From an uncultured Oscillibacter sp. (lineage in GTDB: Bacteria > Bacillota > Clostridia > Oscillospirales > Oscillospiraceae): a DNA stretch of 64,000 nt. The stretch lies in the NCBI GenBank assembly GCA_910588175.1, contig CAJUQQ010000003.1, positions 1 through 64,000 on the forward strand, given 5' to 3'. Of this stretch, positions 34,011 to 43,600 are shown one piece after another. Numbering within the stretch: position 1 is the stretch's first letter; every line of letters starts with the position of its first letter. Below the pieces are notes generated by a model. The model saw only the letters and a program-made list of their open reading frames with translations. It did not search any database and had not been told where the DNA came from. The position numbers and the translations under genes are program-made.

Positions 34011-34808
34011 ATGCCTATTTTCGATACCCATGCCCACTATGATTCCAATGGCTTTACCGCCGACCGGGACGAAATCCTCTCCTCCCTCCCTGCCGCCGGG
34101 GTTGGTCTGGTGGTGGACCCGGGATGTGAGCTGGAGAGCTCCCAGGCCGCCGTGGCCCTGGCAGAGCGGTATTCCTTTGTCTACGCCGCCGCGGGCATCC
34201 ATCCCTCCGACTGCGCCGGAACCGGAGAGGCGGAGTTCGCCGCTCTCCGGGCGCTGTGCGGACACGAGAAGGTAGTGGCCGTGGGGGAGATTGGACTGGA
34301 CTACTATTGGAAGGACAACCCTCCCCGGGAATTCCAGCAGACGGTCTTCCGGCGGCAGATTGAGCTGGCGGCAGAGCTTGGCCTGCCCATCATCGTCCAT
34401 GACCGGGAGGCCCATGGGGATTCCCTGGCCATCGTGCTGGAATATCCCGAGGTACGGGGAGTGTTCCACTGCTTCTCCGGCAGCCCTGAGATGGCGGAGG
34501 AGCTGCTGAAACGTGGATGGTTCTTGGGCTTTGACGGTCCCATCACCTATAAAAACGCACAGAAGGCCCCGGAGGTTGTGGCTGTCACGCCCCTGGACCG
34601 CATCGTGGTGGAGACGGATTCCCCCTATCTCTCCCCGGTCCCTCTCCGGGGAAAGCGGAACGACAGCCGGAATCTTCCCTATATCATCGGGAAACTGGCG
34701 GAATGGAAGGGCGTTTCACCGGAGGAAATGACCCGGATTACCTGGGAGAACGGTCTGCGCCTCTTCCCAAAGATTCCTATCGAAACGGAGGCTTCCAACC
34801 ATGTATGA
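34011..34808 (+). CDS. tatD: TatD family hydrolase
   Basis: A 265-residue metal-dependent DNase of the amidohydrolase superfamily. Metal ligands are in FDTHAHYD at the start, VGEIGLDYYW (Glu), PIIVHDREAHGD, VFHCFSGS and VETDSPYLSPVPLRGKRN. TatD enzymes act as 3'-5' DNases and are linked to DNA repair. The ATG at 34011 follows AGGAGG. It overlaps the DUF4253 gene by 8 nt, and a TatD-linked radical SAM gene lies 1.8 kb downstream. Confidence 0.95.
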   Translation: MPIFDTHAHYDSNGFTADRDEILSSLPAAGVGLVVDPGCELESSQAAVALAERYSFVYAAAGIHPSDCAGTGEAEFAALRALCGHEKVVAVGEIGLDYYWKDNPPREFQQTVFRRQIELAAELGLPIIVHDREAHGDSLAIVLEYPEVRGVFHCFSGSPEMAEELLKRGWFLGFDGPITYKNAQKAPEVVAVTPLDRIVVETDSPYLSPVPLRGKRNDSRNLPYIIGKLAEWKGVSPEEMTRITWENGLRLFPKIPIETEASNHV

Positions 34809-35583
34809 AAAGCAAACGGCGGTCTTAAACTGTCCCTGCAAGGAATTTCCTCCCATGGCGGACCCCGCTCCCATTATAACCGCCTACCAGGAAGCCCGGA
34901 GGCGGGCGGGGCGTAGCTCCTCCACGCAGCCGGGACTCCTCCAGCGTTTTTTCACAAAAACGCCGCCGGCTCCGGAGCGCTTCGTCCCCGTCCTCATCGC
35001 CGTTGGGGACGACTCCCCTCTGGAGGGATTCAAATGGCTGGAGAATGAAACACCGGAGGAGCACCGTCAGAGGCTCCTTGCTCAGCCTATAGAAGACGGC
35101 AGGGCCCTCCTGGCCCGCATGGCCGCCCAGAATAAGGAGTGCGCGGAGGAGGACGGCTGGGACTGGCCCAGTCAGGAGGTCCTGGGCCCCATGGAAGGCG
35201 GCGAAGCGGTCGACCGTTTCCTGGGCATCTCAGATTTCCATGGGAAAACCATTCCCCTGGTACTGGCGGAAATCCCGGTGAAGCACCCCTGGGAGGTCTT
35301 CGCCCATGTCCCCTTCGGCGGCTGGAACGAGTGCCCCTCCAATGAAGAGCAGATGGCCATCGCGAAATACTGGTATGAAGCCTACAAAGCTGTCCCGGCA
35401 GTGATCACCCGGGACGTGCTGGAGTATGCCCTCCCCGCCCCGGTGGGACGGGAAGCGGCCATGGACCTGGCCCTGGAGCAGTATACCTTCTGTCCGGACA
35501 TCGTGGACCAGGGCTGTGAATCTGTAGGCTATCTGGCGGATACTCTCGCAAAATCCACCAAATGGTATTTCTGGTGGGATTGA
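34801..35583 (+). CDS. DUF4253 domain protein
   Basis: A 260-residue soluble protein. The C-terminal half is DUF4253: VKHPWEVFAHVPFGGWNECPSNEEQ (in parts), AKYWYEAYKAVPAVIT, YALPAPVGREAAMDLALEQYTFC and a terminal KSTKWYFWWD. The function is unknown; some family members sit near toxin-immunity or stress loci. It overlaps the end of tatD by 8 nt, with GGAGG 8 nt before its ATG, so the two are translated together. Confidence 0.85.
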   Translation: MYEKQTAVLNCPCKEFPPMADPAPIITAYQEARRRAGRSSSTQPGLLQRFFTKTPPAPERFVPVLIAVGDDSPLEGFKWLENETPEEHRQRLLAQPIEDGRALLARMAAQNKECAEEDGWDWPSQEVLGPMEGGEAVDRFLGISDFHGKTIPLVLAEIPVKHPWEVFAHVPFGGWNECPSNEEQMAIAKYWYEAYKAVPAVITRDVLEYALPAPVGREAAMDLALEQYTFCPDIVDQGCESVGYLADTLAKSTKWYFWWD

Positions 35584-35610
35584 GCAGAGGATGGATTCCC
35601 CTTCTGCCGG

Positions 35611-35706
35611 CGCATTATAAACTATATTGCCCCCTATGCCGCCCAAGTACATTACACGGACGGCGTGTTTCTCTACACGATTTTCATCTTTACGGCAGCT
35701 GATTGA
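35611..35706 (+). pseudogene. Remnant resembling the C-terminus of a lipoprotein paralogue
   Basis: In frame to the TGA at 35706, about 31 codons read ...YAAQVHYTDGVFLYTIFIFTAAD. The A-x-V-x-Y-x-D-G-V-F spacing parallels the end of the neighbouring lipoprotein (SAAVRYRDGVFTLQDF...). No start or upstream domain is present. This looks like the residue of a tandem duplicate. Confidence 0.4.
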
Positions 35707-35718
35707 GGAGACACAACC

Positions 35719-36597
35719 ATGAGTCTAAGGCATTCCGCTCTTTCTTCCCTGCTGGCCCTGGCGGTGCTGGCGGGATGCGGAACCACAGCCCCGGCGGATT
35801 CGGAAGCTCCAGCGAACGCGCCTCCAGCGGCGGAAGAATCCTTCTCCCTGCCCGAAGCCCGCCCACTGGAACCTCTTTCCGCTCCGGCTGTCATCACGGA
35901 GGGCCGGGCCCCAGCAGAGAACTATGACCTGCCGCCCTCCCTAGCCGATCCCCGATATAACGCAGAGGGCTGGATCCACGGCGGCGTGGTGGGCTTTCTG
36001 GCGGAAGCGCCGGAGAGCGGCGCGGCCTTTTATGCCGCCCCTTATCAGGCCAACGGAGAGAGTCCCGCCCTCATTCGCTGGGGAGACAGCCTGGCGGAAT
36101 TCGATTGGGACTTTCTTACACCCCGGACAATCCTGCCCAGAATGGACTGCTTCGACGCGGACGGCGACTGGGAGGACGAACTAATTGTCATTTGCTACAC
36201 CGGCAGCGGGACCGGGGTCTCCATCGAAGAGCTGCATATTCTGGAGAAGGGCCCGGACGGGACCCTGACGGACTACGCTTTTCCCGAAAGCATCTGGCAG
36301 GAGGAGGTCCCCAAGCTGTTCGGCACCGCCGAACTTGGCGGAAGAACCTTCGCCATGCTGGGACATGAACTGGTGGAGTTCAGCCATGAGGGCCTGGACC
36401 TGGAAAAACCCTCTTCCGGCATGATCGCCGGATTCAGCACAGAGGATTGGGGCGGCCTCCGGTTCCGGGGCGCCTTCTGCCTGAGCCCGCCGGACAGCGC
36501 GGCCCCCTGCTACGTGGCGGAAACCTCGGCCGCCGTCCGCTATCGGGACGGCGTGTTCACCCTGCAAGATTTTCACCTTTACAGCTACGACCAATAA
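35719..36597 (+). CDS. Hypothetical lipoprotein
   Basis: A 292-residue lipoprotein. The signal peptide ends in the lipobox LAVLAGC, with the lipidated Cys near 20, then a Pro/Ala-rich linker to about 65. The globular part includes CFDADGDWEDELIVIC, a D-x-D-G-D-x-x-D-E-L calcium-like loop seen also in the left-edge protein. The rest is beta-rich with a C-terminal YRDGVFTLQDFHLYSYD. The ligand and role are unknown. GAGGAG lies before the ATG at 35719. It is followed after 13 nt by the radical SAM gene. Confidence 0.8.
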   Translation: MSLRHSALSSLLALAVLAGCGTTAPADSEAPANAPPAAEESFSLPEARPLEPLSAPAVITEGRAPAENYDLPPSLADPRYNAEGWIHGGVVGFLAEAPESGAAFYAAPYQANGESPALIRWGDSLAEFDWDFLTPRTILPRMDCFDADGDWEDELIVICYTGSGTGVSIEELHILEKGPDGTLTDYAFPESIWQEEVPKLFGTAELGGRTFAMLGHELVEFSHEGLDLEKPSSGMIAGFSTEDWGGLRFRGAFCLSPPDSAAPCYVAETSAAVRYRDGVFTLQDFHLYSYDQ

Positions 36598-36610
36598 AGG
36601 AGTACCAGCT

Positions 36611-37231
36611 ATGGAAAAAGGCTTTACCATCACCTATGAGTACGGGGAAAACCTGTACGTCAACACCACAAACCGCTGCAACTTCAACTGTGAGTTCTGC
36701 CTCCGGCACAACGGACACGGGGGAAGCATCTACACCCACAACCTCTGGCTGGAACGGGAACCCACCCGGGAGGAGATTCTGGCGGACATCGAAAGCCGGG
36801 ACCTGTCCCAATACAAGCAGCTGGTTTTCTGCGGCTTCGGCGAGCCCAGCTACCGAATCGACGACATCTGCTGGGTCATCGACCAATTGAAGTCTAAGGG
36901 CAAAAAGCCCTTCGTCCGCATGGACACCAACGGCACCGGAAACCTGATTCACGGCCGGGACATCTGCCCGGATTTCGCCGGACGGTTCGACATGGTGTCG
37001 ATCTCTCTGAACACCGACACGGCGGAAAAGTACGACGCCCTCTGCCACCCGGTCCAAACCGGGGCCTATGAGGCCATGAAGTCCTTCGCCAGGGAATTGA
37101 AACAGTATGTTCCCACAGTGATGATGACAGTGGTGGACACGATTCCCAAGGAGGAAATCGAACGCTGCCGGAAAATCTGCGAGGAAGAGATTGGCGCGGT
37201 TTACCGGGTGCGGGAATATATTGAGGATTGA
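36611..37231 (+). CDS. TatD-linked radical SAM protein
   Basis: A 206-residue radical SAM enzyme. The 4Fe-4S ligands are C-x3-C-x2-C in NRCNFNCEFCLRH near 22-34; GFGEPSYR is the SAM motif and VRMDTNGTGNL follows. The compact length and N-terminal YEYGENLYVNTTNRC match the TatD-associated radical SAM family, here with tatD upstream. The reaction is unknown. The ATG at 36611 overlaps the lipoprotein's 3' region with AAAGGAG 10 nt upstream. Confidence 0.87.
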   Translation: MEKGFTITYEYGENLYVNTTNRCNFNCEFCLRHNGHGGSIYTHNLWLEREPTREEILADIESRDLSQYKQLVFCGFGEPSYRIDDICWVIDQLKSKGKKPFVRMDTNGTGNLIHGRDICPDFAGRFDMVSISLNTDTAEKYDALCHPVQTGAYEAMKSFARELKQYVPTVMMTVVDTIPKEEIERCRKICEEEIGAVYRVREYIED

Positions 37232-37249
37232 GAAAGGAAGGTTTCGACG

Positions 37250-37489
37250 ATGTTTCATTTGCTCGGCTCGCTGATTATGGGTGCGCTGGTGGGCTGGATT
37301 GCCGGGAAGCTGATGGATACCGACGGCGGATTCCTCCGCAATGTCATCATCGGTATCGTAGGCTCCGCCGTGGGCAGCACGGTATTCGGCCTGTTCGGCT
37401 TTTACGCCTACGGCTGGTTTGCCAACCTTATTGTAGACGTAGCGGGCGCGTGCCTGTTCATCTGGGTGGCGCGAAAATTGTTTCACTGA
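37250..37489 (+). CDS. GlsB/YeaQ/YmgE family membrane protein
   Basis: A 79-residue membrane protein of the transglycosylase-associated or general stress family. It has three glycine-rich helices (SLIMGALVGWIAGKLM; VIIGIVGSAVGSTVFGLFGF; FANLIVDVAGACLFIWVA). The biochemical role is unknown; relatives are stress induced. It lies 18 nt after the radical SAM gene with GAAAGGAAGG upstream and ends at a terminator. Confidence 0.92.
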   Translation: MFHLLGSLIMGALVGWIAGKLMDTDGGFLRNVIIGIVGSAVGSTVFGLFGFYAYGWFANLIVDVAGACLFIWVARKLFH

Positions 37490-37504
37490 TTGGACGGTTA
37501 CGCA

Positions 37505-37541
37505 AAACGGGCTTTCACACAAAGTGAAAGCCCGTTTCCTT
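37505..37541. terminator. Bidirectional terminator
   Basis: AAACGGGCTTTCA (37505-37517) pairs with TGAAAGCCCGTTT (37525-37537), followed by CCTTTT on the plus strand and by TTTT on the minus strand. It serves the GlsB-type gene and the convergent VOC gene. Confidence 0.85.
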
Positions 37542-37940
37542 TTATAGCATTTGCAGCAGCTCAATCTGTTCCCCTGAGGGACCGGCAAAAAACCAGTTCT
37601 GCAAGCCCCCGAAAAGGTCCGGCAGGACCTTTTTCTCCGGCGTCAGGAAGGTGTCCACTCCCGCCGCCCGGACCGCCGCGGTCGCAGCGTCCAGATCATC
37701 CACCAGCAGGGCGAAGTGGGGGACGTTCCCTTCCCCCATGGGCATGTCCGTGGGGCTTTGAATCAGCTCCAACGTGATGCCGCCAAAAAACACCAGCGCC
37801 AGTTTCTTCTCCCCTGCCGGAGTGGTCACGCCGCCCCGGCCCTTTACCGCGCCGCCCAGCTTCTCATAAAAGGCGATGCTCTCCTCAATATCCCGGGTAT
37901 AAATTGCCACATGGCCCAAACCCTGAAAATGTTCCTGCAT
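37542..37940 (-). CDS. VOC family protein (glyoxalase-like)
   Basis: A 132-residue vicinal-oxygen-chelate fold protein with two beta-alpha-beta-beta-beta halves. Metal or ligand residues are likely in GLGHVAIYTRDIEES (His near 10), VPHFALLVDDLDAA (His near 75) and the C-terminal GPSGEQIELLQ (Glu). Family members include glyoxalase I and dioxygenases; the substrate is unknown here. The ATG at 37940 is the first of the frame, with AGGAGAG upstream. Confidence 0.88.
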   Translation of the reverse strand: MQEHFQGLGHVAIYTRDIEESIAFYEKLGGAVKGRGGVTTPAGEKKLALVFFGGITLELIQSPTDMPMGEGNVPHFALLVDDLDAATAAVRAAGVDTFLTPEKKVLPDLFGGLQNWFFAGPSGEQIELLQML

Positions 37941-38085
37941 TCTTATCTCTCCTCAACAGCCAAAGAGGGACCCGAAGGCCCCTCTTTGCAATTTAGATGT
38001 TCTTGCCGCCGCTCCGGCCTGGCCAGTCAACAAACCGCCAGAGCGGAGAAACGTTCTTTTGCATCCTTTTCTTTCAAGAAAAAGA

Positions 38086-39342
38086 TCAGCACTTCTCGAA
38101 GATAGTGGCAACGCCCATGCCGCCGCCGATGCAGAGGGTGGCCAGGCCCTTCTTGGCGTCGTCCCGCTTCTGCATCTCGTGGAGCAGAGTGACGATGATC
38201 CGCGCGCCGGAAGCGCCCACGGGGTGGCCCAGAGCAATCGCTCCGCCGTTGACATTGACCTTCGCCATGTCGAAGCCCAGCTCCCGGCCCACAGCGATGG
38301 ACTGGGCGGCAAAGGCCTCGTTGGCCTCGATCAGGTCGATGTCGTCGATGGTCACGCCGGCTTTCGCCATGGCCTGACGGGAGGCGGGCACGGGGCCCAC
38401 GCCCATGATCTTGGGATCGACGCCGCCCTGACCCCAGCCGATGAGCTTAGCCATGGGCTTCAGGCCGTACTTCTCCACAGCCTCGCCGGAAGCCAGAACA
38501 ATGGCCGCCGCGCCGTCGTTGATACCGGAGGCATTAGCCGCGGTGACCCGCTGCTGGCCCTTATCCTCGGTTTCCTTTTTGCCGGTGAGCTCGAAGGTAT
38601 GGACCACATCCGGGTTAGGGGACTCGGGACCCACGGGGAAAGCGCCCCGGAGCTTGGCGATGCCCTCGGCGGTGACGCCGGCCTTGGGATATTCGTCCTT
38701 CTTGAAGTCCACCATGTCCCGCTTGACCTTTACGGGGACGGGGACGATCTCGTCGTCAAACTTGCCGGCGGCCTGGGCGGCCTCGGTCTTCTGCTGGGAG
38801 GCGGCGGCAAACTCGTCCTGCTCCTGGCGGGTGATGCCCCAGACGTCGTTGATGTTTTCGGCGGTGGTTCCCATGTGGTAGTTGTTATAGGCGTCCCACA
38901 GGCCGTCCTTGATCATGGTGTCCACCAGCTTTTTGTCGCCCATGCGGGCGCCCCAGCGGGCATCCATGGAGGCGAAGGGAGCGGCGCTCATGTTCTCGGT
39001 ACCGCCGCAGACCACCACGTCGGCGTCCCCGGCCAGGATGGAACGGGCGCCCTCGATGAGAGACTTCATGCCGGAGCCGCAGACCATGCCCACGGTATAG
39101 GCGGGAACGGAATAGGGAATGCCGGCCTTGATGGAGACCTGACGGGCCACGTTCTGGCCCTGGGCGGCGGTGAGGATGCAGCCGAACATGACCTCATCCA
39201 CGTTCTCCGGCTTCACACCAGCGCGGTTCAGGGCCTCTTTGACCACGATCGCGCCCAGCTCCGCAGCGGGAGTGTTCTTCAGACTGCCGCCAAAGGAGCC
39301 GATGGCGGTACGGCAGCAGTTCACGACATAAAGATCTTTCAT
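38086..39342 (-). CDS. Acetyl-CoA C-acetyltransferase (thiolase)
   Basis: A 418-residue thiolase condensing two acetyl-CoA to acetoacetyl-CoA, the first step of butyrate formation, or acting in reverse. Active-site Cys is in VGMVCGSGMKSL near 88; His is in NVNGGAIALGHPVGASG; the second Cys is in LCIGGGMG. An extra stretch near 235-265 (around PVGPESPNPDVVHTFELTG) makes it longer than the usual 390 residues. The start at 39342 follows GGAGGA. No other butyrate-pathway genes are adjacent. Confidence 0.95.
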   Translation of the reverse strand: MKDLYVVNCCRTAIGSFGGSLKNTPAAELGAIVVKEALNRAGVKPENVDEVMFGCILTAAQGQNVARQVSIKAGIPYSVPAYTVGMVCGSGMKSLIEGARSILAGDADVVVCGGTENMSAAPFASMDARWGARMGDKKLVDTMIKDGLWDAYNNYHMGTTAENINDVWGITRQEQDEFAAASQQKTEAAQAAGKFDDEIVPVPVKVKRDMVDFKKDEYPKAGVTAEGIAKLRGAFPVGPESPNPDVVHTFELTGKKETEDKGQQRVTAANASGINDGAAAIVLASGEAVEKYGLKPMAKLIGWGQGGVDPKIMGVGPVPASRQAMAKAGVTIDDIDLIEANEAFAAQSIAVGRELGFDMAKVNVNGGAIALGHPVGASGARIIVTLLHEMQKRDDAKKGLATLCIGGGMGVATIFEKC

Positions 39343-39463
39343 GATGTTCCTCCGTATTTGTAATATTTTGGCGGCTCGGCGGGCCGCCGGAGTCTCAACG
39401 GGCGAGACGGGGCACGGATTGCCAATTTTTTGACAAACCGCTGACCGCCTTTCTCTGTGTATC

Positions 39464-39492
39464 ATTATAGAGACTCCTCCCCGTTTCGTCAA
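39464..39492 (-). promoter_or_regulatory. Promoter of the thiolase gene
   Basis: On the minus strand TTGACG (39487-39492) and a perfect TATAAT (39464-39469) are 17 bp apart, about 120 bp upstream of the start codon. Confidence 0.75.
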
Positions 39493-39587
39493 TGGCCTTT
39501 CGTCAGGTTTTACAGTTTCGTTAAATCTTTGACAAAATCAAGGTTGTTTTCGTCAAGGTGACGAATTTTTCCAGAAAGCGGTCTGCC

Positions 39588-40592
39588 CTACTCCTCCGTC
39601 TCTCGCAGCTCCGTCAAGGCTTTGTCAAAAGAGGCAGCGTCCAAACGGTCATAGTCCGCCGTGGTCTGGACCAGCGCCCCTTCGGCGGTCTCCTGGAGCA
39701 GGCGGTCAAACGCCTCCCCCGCCAGAGCCTCCCCCTGCGACGCCAGGCGGCGGAGAATGGAAAAGCCCTCCTCCGACTCCAGAATCCCGGAAAACTGGCC
39801 CTCCTCCAGGGCCTTGGCCGCCTCCTCCAGCGCTTGGGGCAGAGTTCCGTCCCCCGGCAGCAGCGTCCGGGGACCTGCCGCGTCGTCCCCTTCCGCCGCC
39901 AGGACCGGGAACGCCGCCGCCGGGTCCTCCGCGCCGTTGAGACGGGAAAATACCTCCGCCGCCTTCTCCCGGGCCGCTTCCCGGTCCTCCCCGGCAGAGA
40001 TCAGAATGCGGTCCACCGTCAGGCTGTCCGTCCCGTCCAGGAGCCCGGAAAGCTCGCTGCCCTCAGTGAGGCAGAGGTTATAGAGCTTTGCGTAGAGCAT
40101 CCCCACCTCCGTCAGCTCCTCCGCCCGGACACGGTCCAACCCAAGAGCCGCCAGCTCTTTTAAGTACGCCTCTTCCCCGCCGTGGGCCGCCGACTGCTCT
40201 TCCCAGGTCTTCACCAGGGCGGCCCGCTCCGTCTCGCTGAGCACGCAGCCATAGCGGACCGCCCAGTTTTCCACCGTGGCGTAAAGCGCCGTGTTGGCCA
40301 AGGCCTGGTCCTTGGCATAGTCCGCCAGGGTGCCGCCGGAAACAGGGGCCTCCCAGTCCAGGGTCAGGCCGGAATCCTTGTATTTCTCCCGAATCTGGTC
40401 GCAGGTAAAGGCCAGCCAGTAGAGATAGCGCCAGGCCGGGACCTCCCGGCCGTCCACCGTCAGCAGCGCCAGCTCCTCCCCCAGCTTCGCCGCCCGGCCC
40501 AGAAGGGTGGCGTCTTCCTCCTCTTTTTTCAAGGCGCATCCGCTGAGACTCAGGCACAAAACCAGGACCACGGCCGCAATCCGTTTCCCCAT
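39588..40592 (-). CDS. PrsA/SurA-like lipoprotein foldase
   Basis: A 334-residue lipoprotein. The signal peptide ends at the lipobox LSLSGC (Cys near 20). The rest is helix-rich with alternating Glu/Ala/Leu and has the layout of PrsA- or SurA-type chaperones: an N-terminal helical domain, then a segment resembling a degenerate parvulin (LTVDRILISAGEDREAAREK; AEEGQFSGILESEEGFSILRR in parts). Catalytic residues cannot be confirmed. The start at 40592 has GGAGGAG 8 nt upstream. It lies after mfd on the same strand, past a terminator-like hairpin. Confidence 0.75.
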   Translation of the reverse strand: MGKRIAAVVLVLCLSLSGCALKKEEEDATLLGRAAKLGEELALLTVDGREVPAWRYLYWLAFTCDQIREKYKDSGLTLDWEAPVSGGTLADYAKDQALANTALYATVENWAVRYGCVLSETERAALVKTWEEQSAAHGGEEAYLKELAALGLDRVRAEELTEVGMLYAKLYNLCLTEGSELSGLLDGTDSLTVDRILISAGEDREAAREKAAEVFSRLNGAEDPAAAFPVLAAEGDDAAGPRTLLPGDGTLPQALEEAAKALEEGQFSGILESEEGFSILRRLASQGEALAGEAFDRLLQETAEGALVQTTADYDRLDAASFDKALTELRETEE

Positions 40593-40656
40593 CGCTCCCA
40601 CTCCTCCCATAAGGTTGTCCGAACCATTATATGGGAGAGGACCGGAAGATATGACA

Positions 40657-40688
40657 AAGCGCGAAGGCCCAAACGAGCCTCCGCGCTT
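40657..40688 (-). terminator. Terminator after mfd
   Basis: AAGCGCG (40657-40663) pairs with CGCGCTT (40682-40688), with additional inner G-C pairs. A T-rich tail follows on the minus strand. Confidence 0.6.
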
Positions 40689-40693
40689 CGCGC

Positions 40694-43600
40694 CTATTCC
40701 TGTGCTTGCAGCTTCAAATCCTCCACCAGCTCCATGGCGCTCTCCAGGGTGCCGGCTCCGGGCTTCAGCTTTAAAGTCAAAGCCGGGGCGTCTCCGGCGG
40801 CCACCGTCAAACGCTGGCGGTATTTGTTCAGTCCGCAGACCCGCACCACCGCCTCGGGCCGGAAGACCGCCAGCTGGAAACGGAGAACGTCCCGTTTCTG
40901 GGTGATGTCCGAAACACCGGCCTTGGCCGCCGCCGCCCGGAGCAGAGCCACATCCAGCAGCGCCAGCACCGGCTTGGGAACCTCTCCATAGCGGTCCAGC
41001 AGCTCGTCCAGCAGGTCCGACGCGTCGTCGTTGGAGCGAATAGCGGCGATACGGCGGTAGAGGTCCATCCGCTGCTCCGGAGAAGACACGTAACGCTCCG
41101 GAATGTTGGCGTTGACGGTCAGGTCGGCGGAGCACTCCGTCTCAATCCGCCTCTCCTCGCCCCGCTCCTCCAGTACCGCCTCCTCCAGGAGTTTCAGGTA
41201 AAGGTCATAGCCCACGCTGAGAAGGTACCCGGACTGCTCCGGTCCCAGGAGGTTTCCTGCCCCCCGGATTTCCAGGTCCCGCATGGCAATGCGGAAGCCG
41301 GAGCCGAACTCCACGTACTCCCGGATGGCCGAGAGGCGCTTGGCGGCGATTTCCTGGAGCACCTTCCCCTTCCGGTAGGTCAGATAGGCGTAGGCCCGGC
41401 GGGCGCTGCGGCCAATGCGGCCCCGAATCTGATGGAGCTGAGCCAGGCCCATTTTGTCCGCGTCCTCAATGATCAGGGTGTTGACATTAGAGATATCGAT
41501 TCCCGTTTCAATGATGGTGGTACAGACCAGCACGTCCGCCTCTCCGTTTACCATAGCCCCCATAACGGCGGACAACTCCTGCTCGCTCATCTTCCCGTGA
41601 CCGGTGACCACATGGACCTCCGGCCCCAGCATCTTCTGGATGCGGGAGGCGGTGAGGTCGATGCTGTCCACCCGGTTGTGGAGGTAGTAAATCTGTCCGC
41701 CCCGGCTGAGCTCCTTCCGCATCGCGTCCTCCAAAATAGCCCAGTCGTGCTCCAGCACGTAGGTCTGGACCGGCTGGCGGTCCGCCGGGGGCTCCTCAAT
41801 GGCGGACATATCCCGAAGGCCCGACAGGGCCATGTTCAGCGTCCGGGGGATGGGCGTGGCGGACAGGGTCAGCACATCCACCTGGCGGCTCATCTCTTTC
41901 AACCGCTCCTTATGGCTGACGCCGAAACGCTGCTCCTCGTCAATGATGAGCAGCCCCAGGTCCTTGAACTCCATGCCCTTTTGCAGCAGCTTGTGGGTGC
42001 CGATGAGCAGGTCCACCCGTCCCTCCTTCGCCAGCTCCAGAATGCGTTTCTGGTCCTTGGGCGGAGTGAAGCGGGACAGCACCTCAATCCGTACCGGGAA
42101 ATCCCGGAAGCGCCCCATGGCCGTGGCGTAGTGCTGCTGGGCCAGGACGGTGGTGGGCACCAGAATGGCCGCCTGCTTCCCGTCCAGCACGCACTTCATC
42201 ACCGCCCGGAGGGCCACCTCCGTTTTTCCGTAGCCCACATCGCCGCAGAGCAGGCGGTCCATGGGACGGGGTCGCTCCATGTCCTTCTTGATCTCCGCAA
42301 TGGCCCGGAGCTGGTCGTCGGTCTCCGCGTAGGGAAACGCCTCCTCAAACTCCCGCTGCCAAGGGGAATCCTGGGAGAAGGCGAAGCCGGGACAGCGCTG
42401 GCGCTCGGCGTAGAGCTTCGTCAGGCCTTTGGCCAAGTCCTTGACGGCCTTTTTGGCCCGGGTCTTCTGTTTGGCCCACTCCGTGCCTCCCAGCTTGTTT
42501 AGCTTCTGGCGGCCCTCGCCGTCCTCTCCGCCGCCGATATACTTGCTCACCAGGTCCAGGGCCGTAGCGGGGACGTAGAGGCAGTCCCCTCCGGCGTAGT
42601 TGATCTTGATATAGTCCTTCTCCACACCGTCCACCGGCATTCGCTGGATGCCCGCGAAGCGGCCCACGCCGTGGTGGGTGTGCACCACCAGGTCGCCGGG
42701 CTTCAAGTCCGTGTAGGACTGGATTTTCTGGCGGTTGGAGTCCTTTTTCAGCCGCGCCCGCTTTCGGGAGGGGGCGATCAGCTGCCCCTCTGTCAGCACC
42801 GCCAGCTTCAGGGCGGGCCACTCGCACCCGGCGGACAGGGCCCCCAGCGCAATCCGAATCTCCCCCGGGGCGGGCATGGCCGTTCCCCGGATGTCCAGGG
42901 CGGCGGGAATGCCCCGCTCCGTCAGGAGATTGTGGAGGTTTTTTGCCCGGGTCTCTCCGCCGCAGAGGAGCAGAACGGCGCTGCCGTTCTCCCGGTACTG
43001 CTCCAGGTCTGTGACGGCGGTCTCCAGGCTGCCGCCGTAGGAGCTGAGCTGCCGGGCGCTGACGCTCAAAATGCCCTTGGGCGGATAGGGATAGCGGGAG
43101 GTGGGCAGAGCGCCCGCCATAACGACGGGGAACGCCTCCAGGGCGGCGTAGAGCTCCTCGGCGGAGAGAAGCAGTTTCGCGTAATCCCCCGCCAAAATCC
43201 CCGCCTCCATCAGAACCTCCAAATCCTGGCGGTTCTGGAGGAGAGCCCCCTTCACCCGCTCGTCTACCCGGCCCGCCTCGCAGAGAAATACCAGGGCGTC
43301 CGGGGGCAGGTAGCGGACCCCGGCGGAGGCGTCCGGATAGACGGCGGCCAGATAGCGGTCACAGCCGTCGGGGACGGAGCCGTTTTTCAGCCGTTCTCCA
43401 TCCTCCCGGAGACGTCCGGCGGCGGGAGCGCCTTTCTTTTCCAGCCGGGCGGCCAGAGCCAGAAGCTTTTCCCCCAGCCCCTCCAGGCCTCCCTCCGCCT
43501 GCCGGGGCAGAACCTCGGCGGCGGGGAGAATCCGGGCGGAGTCCAGGTTTACCGTCCGCCTCTGGGTGCCCGGGTCGAAGGCCCCCATGGAGTCGATCTC

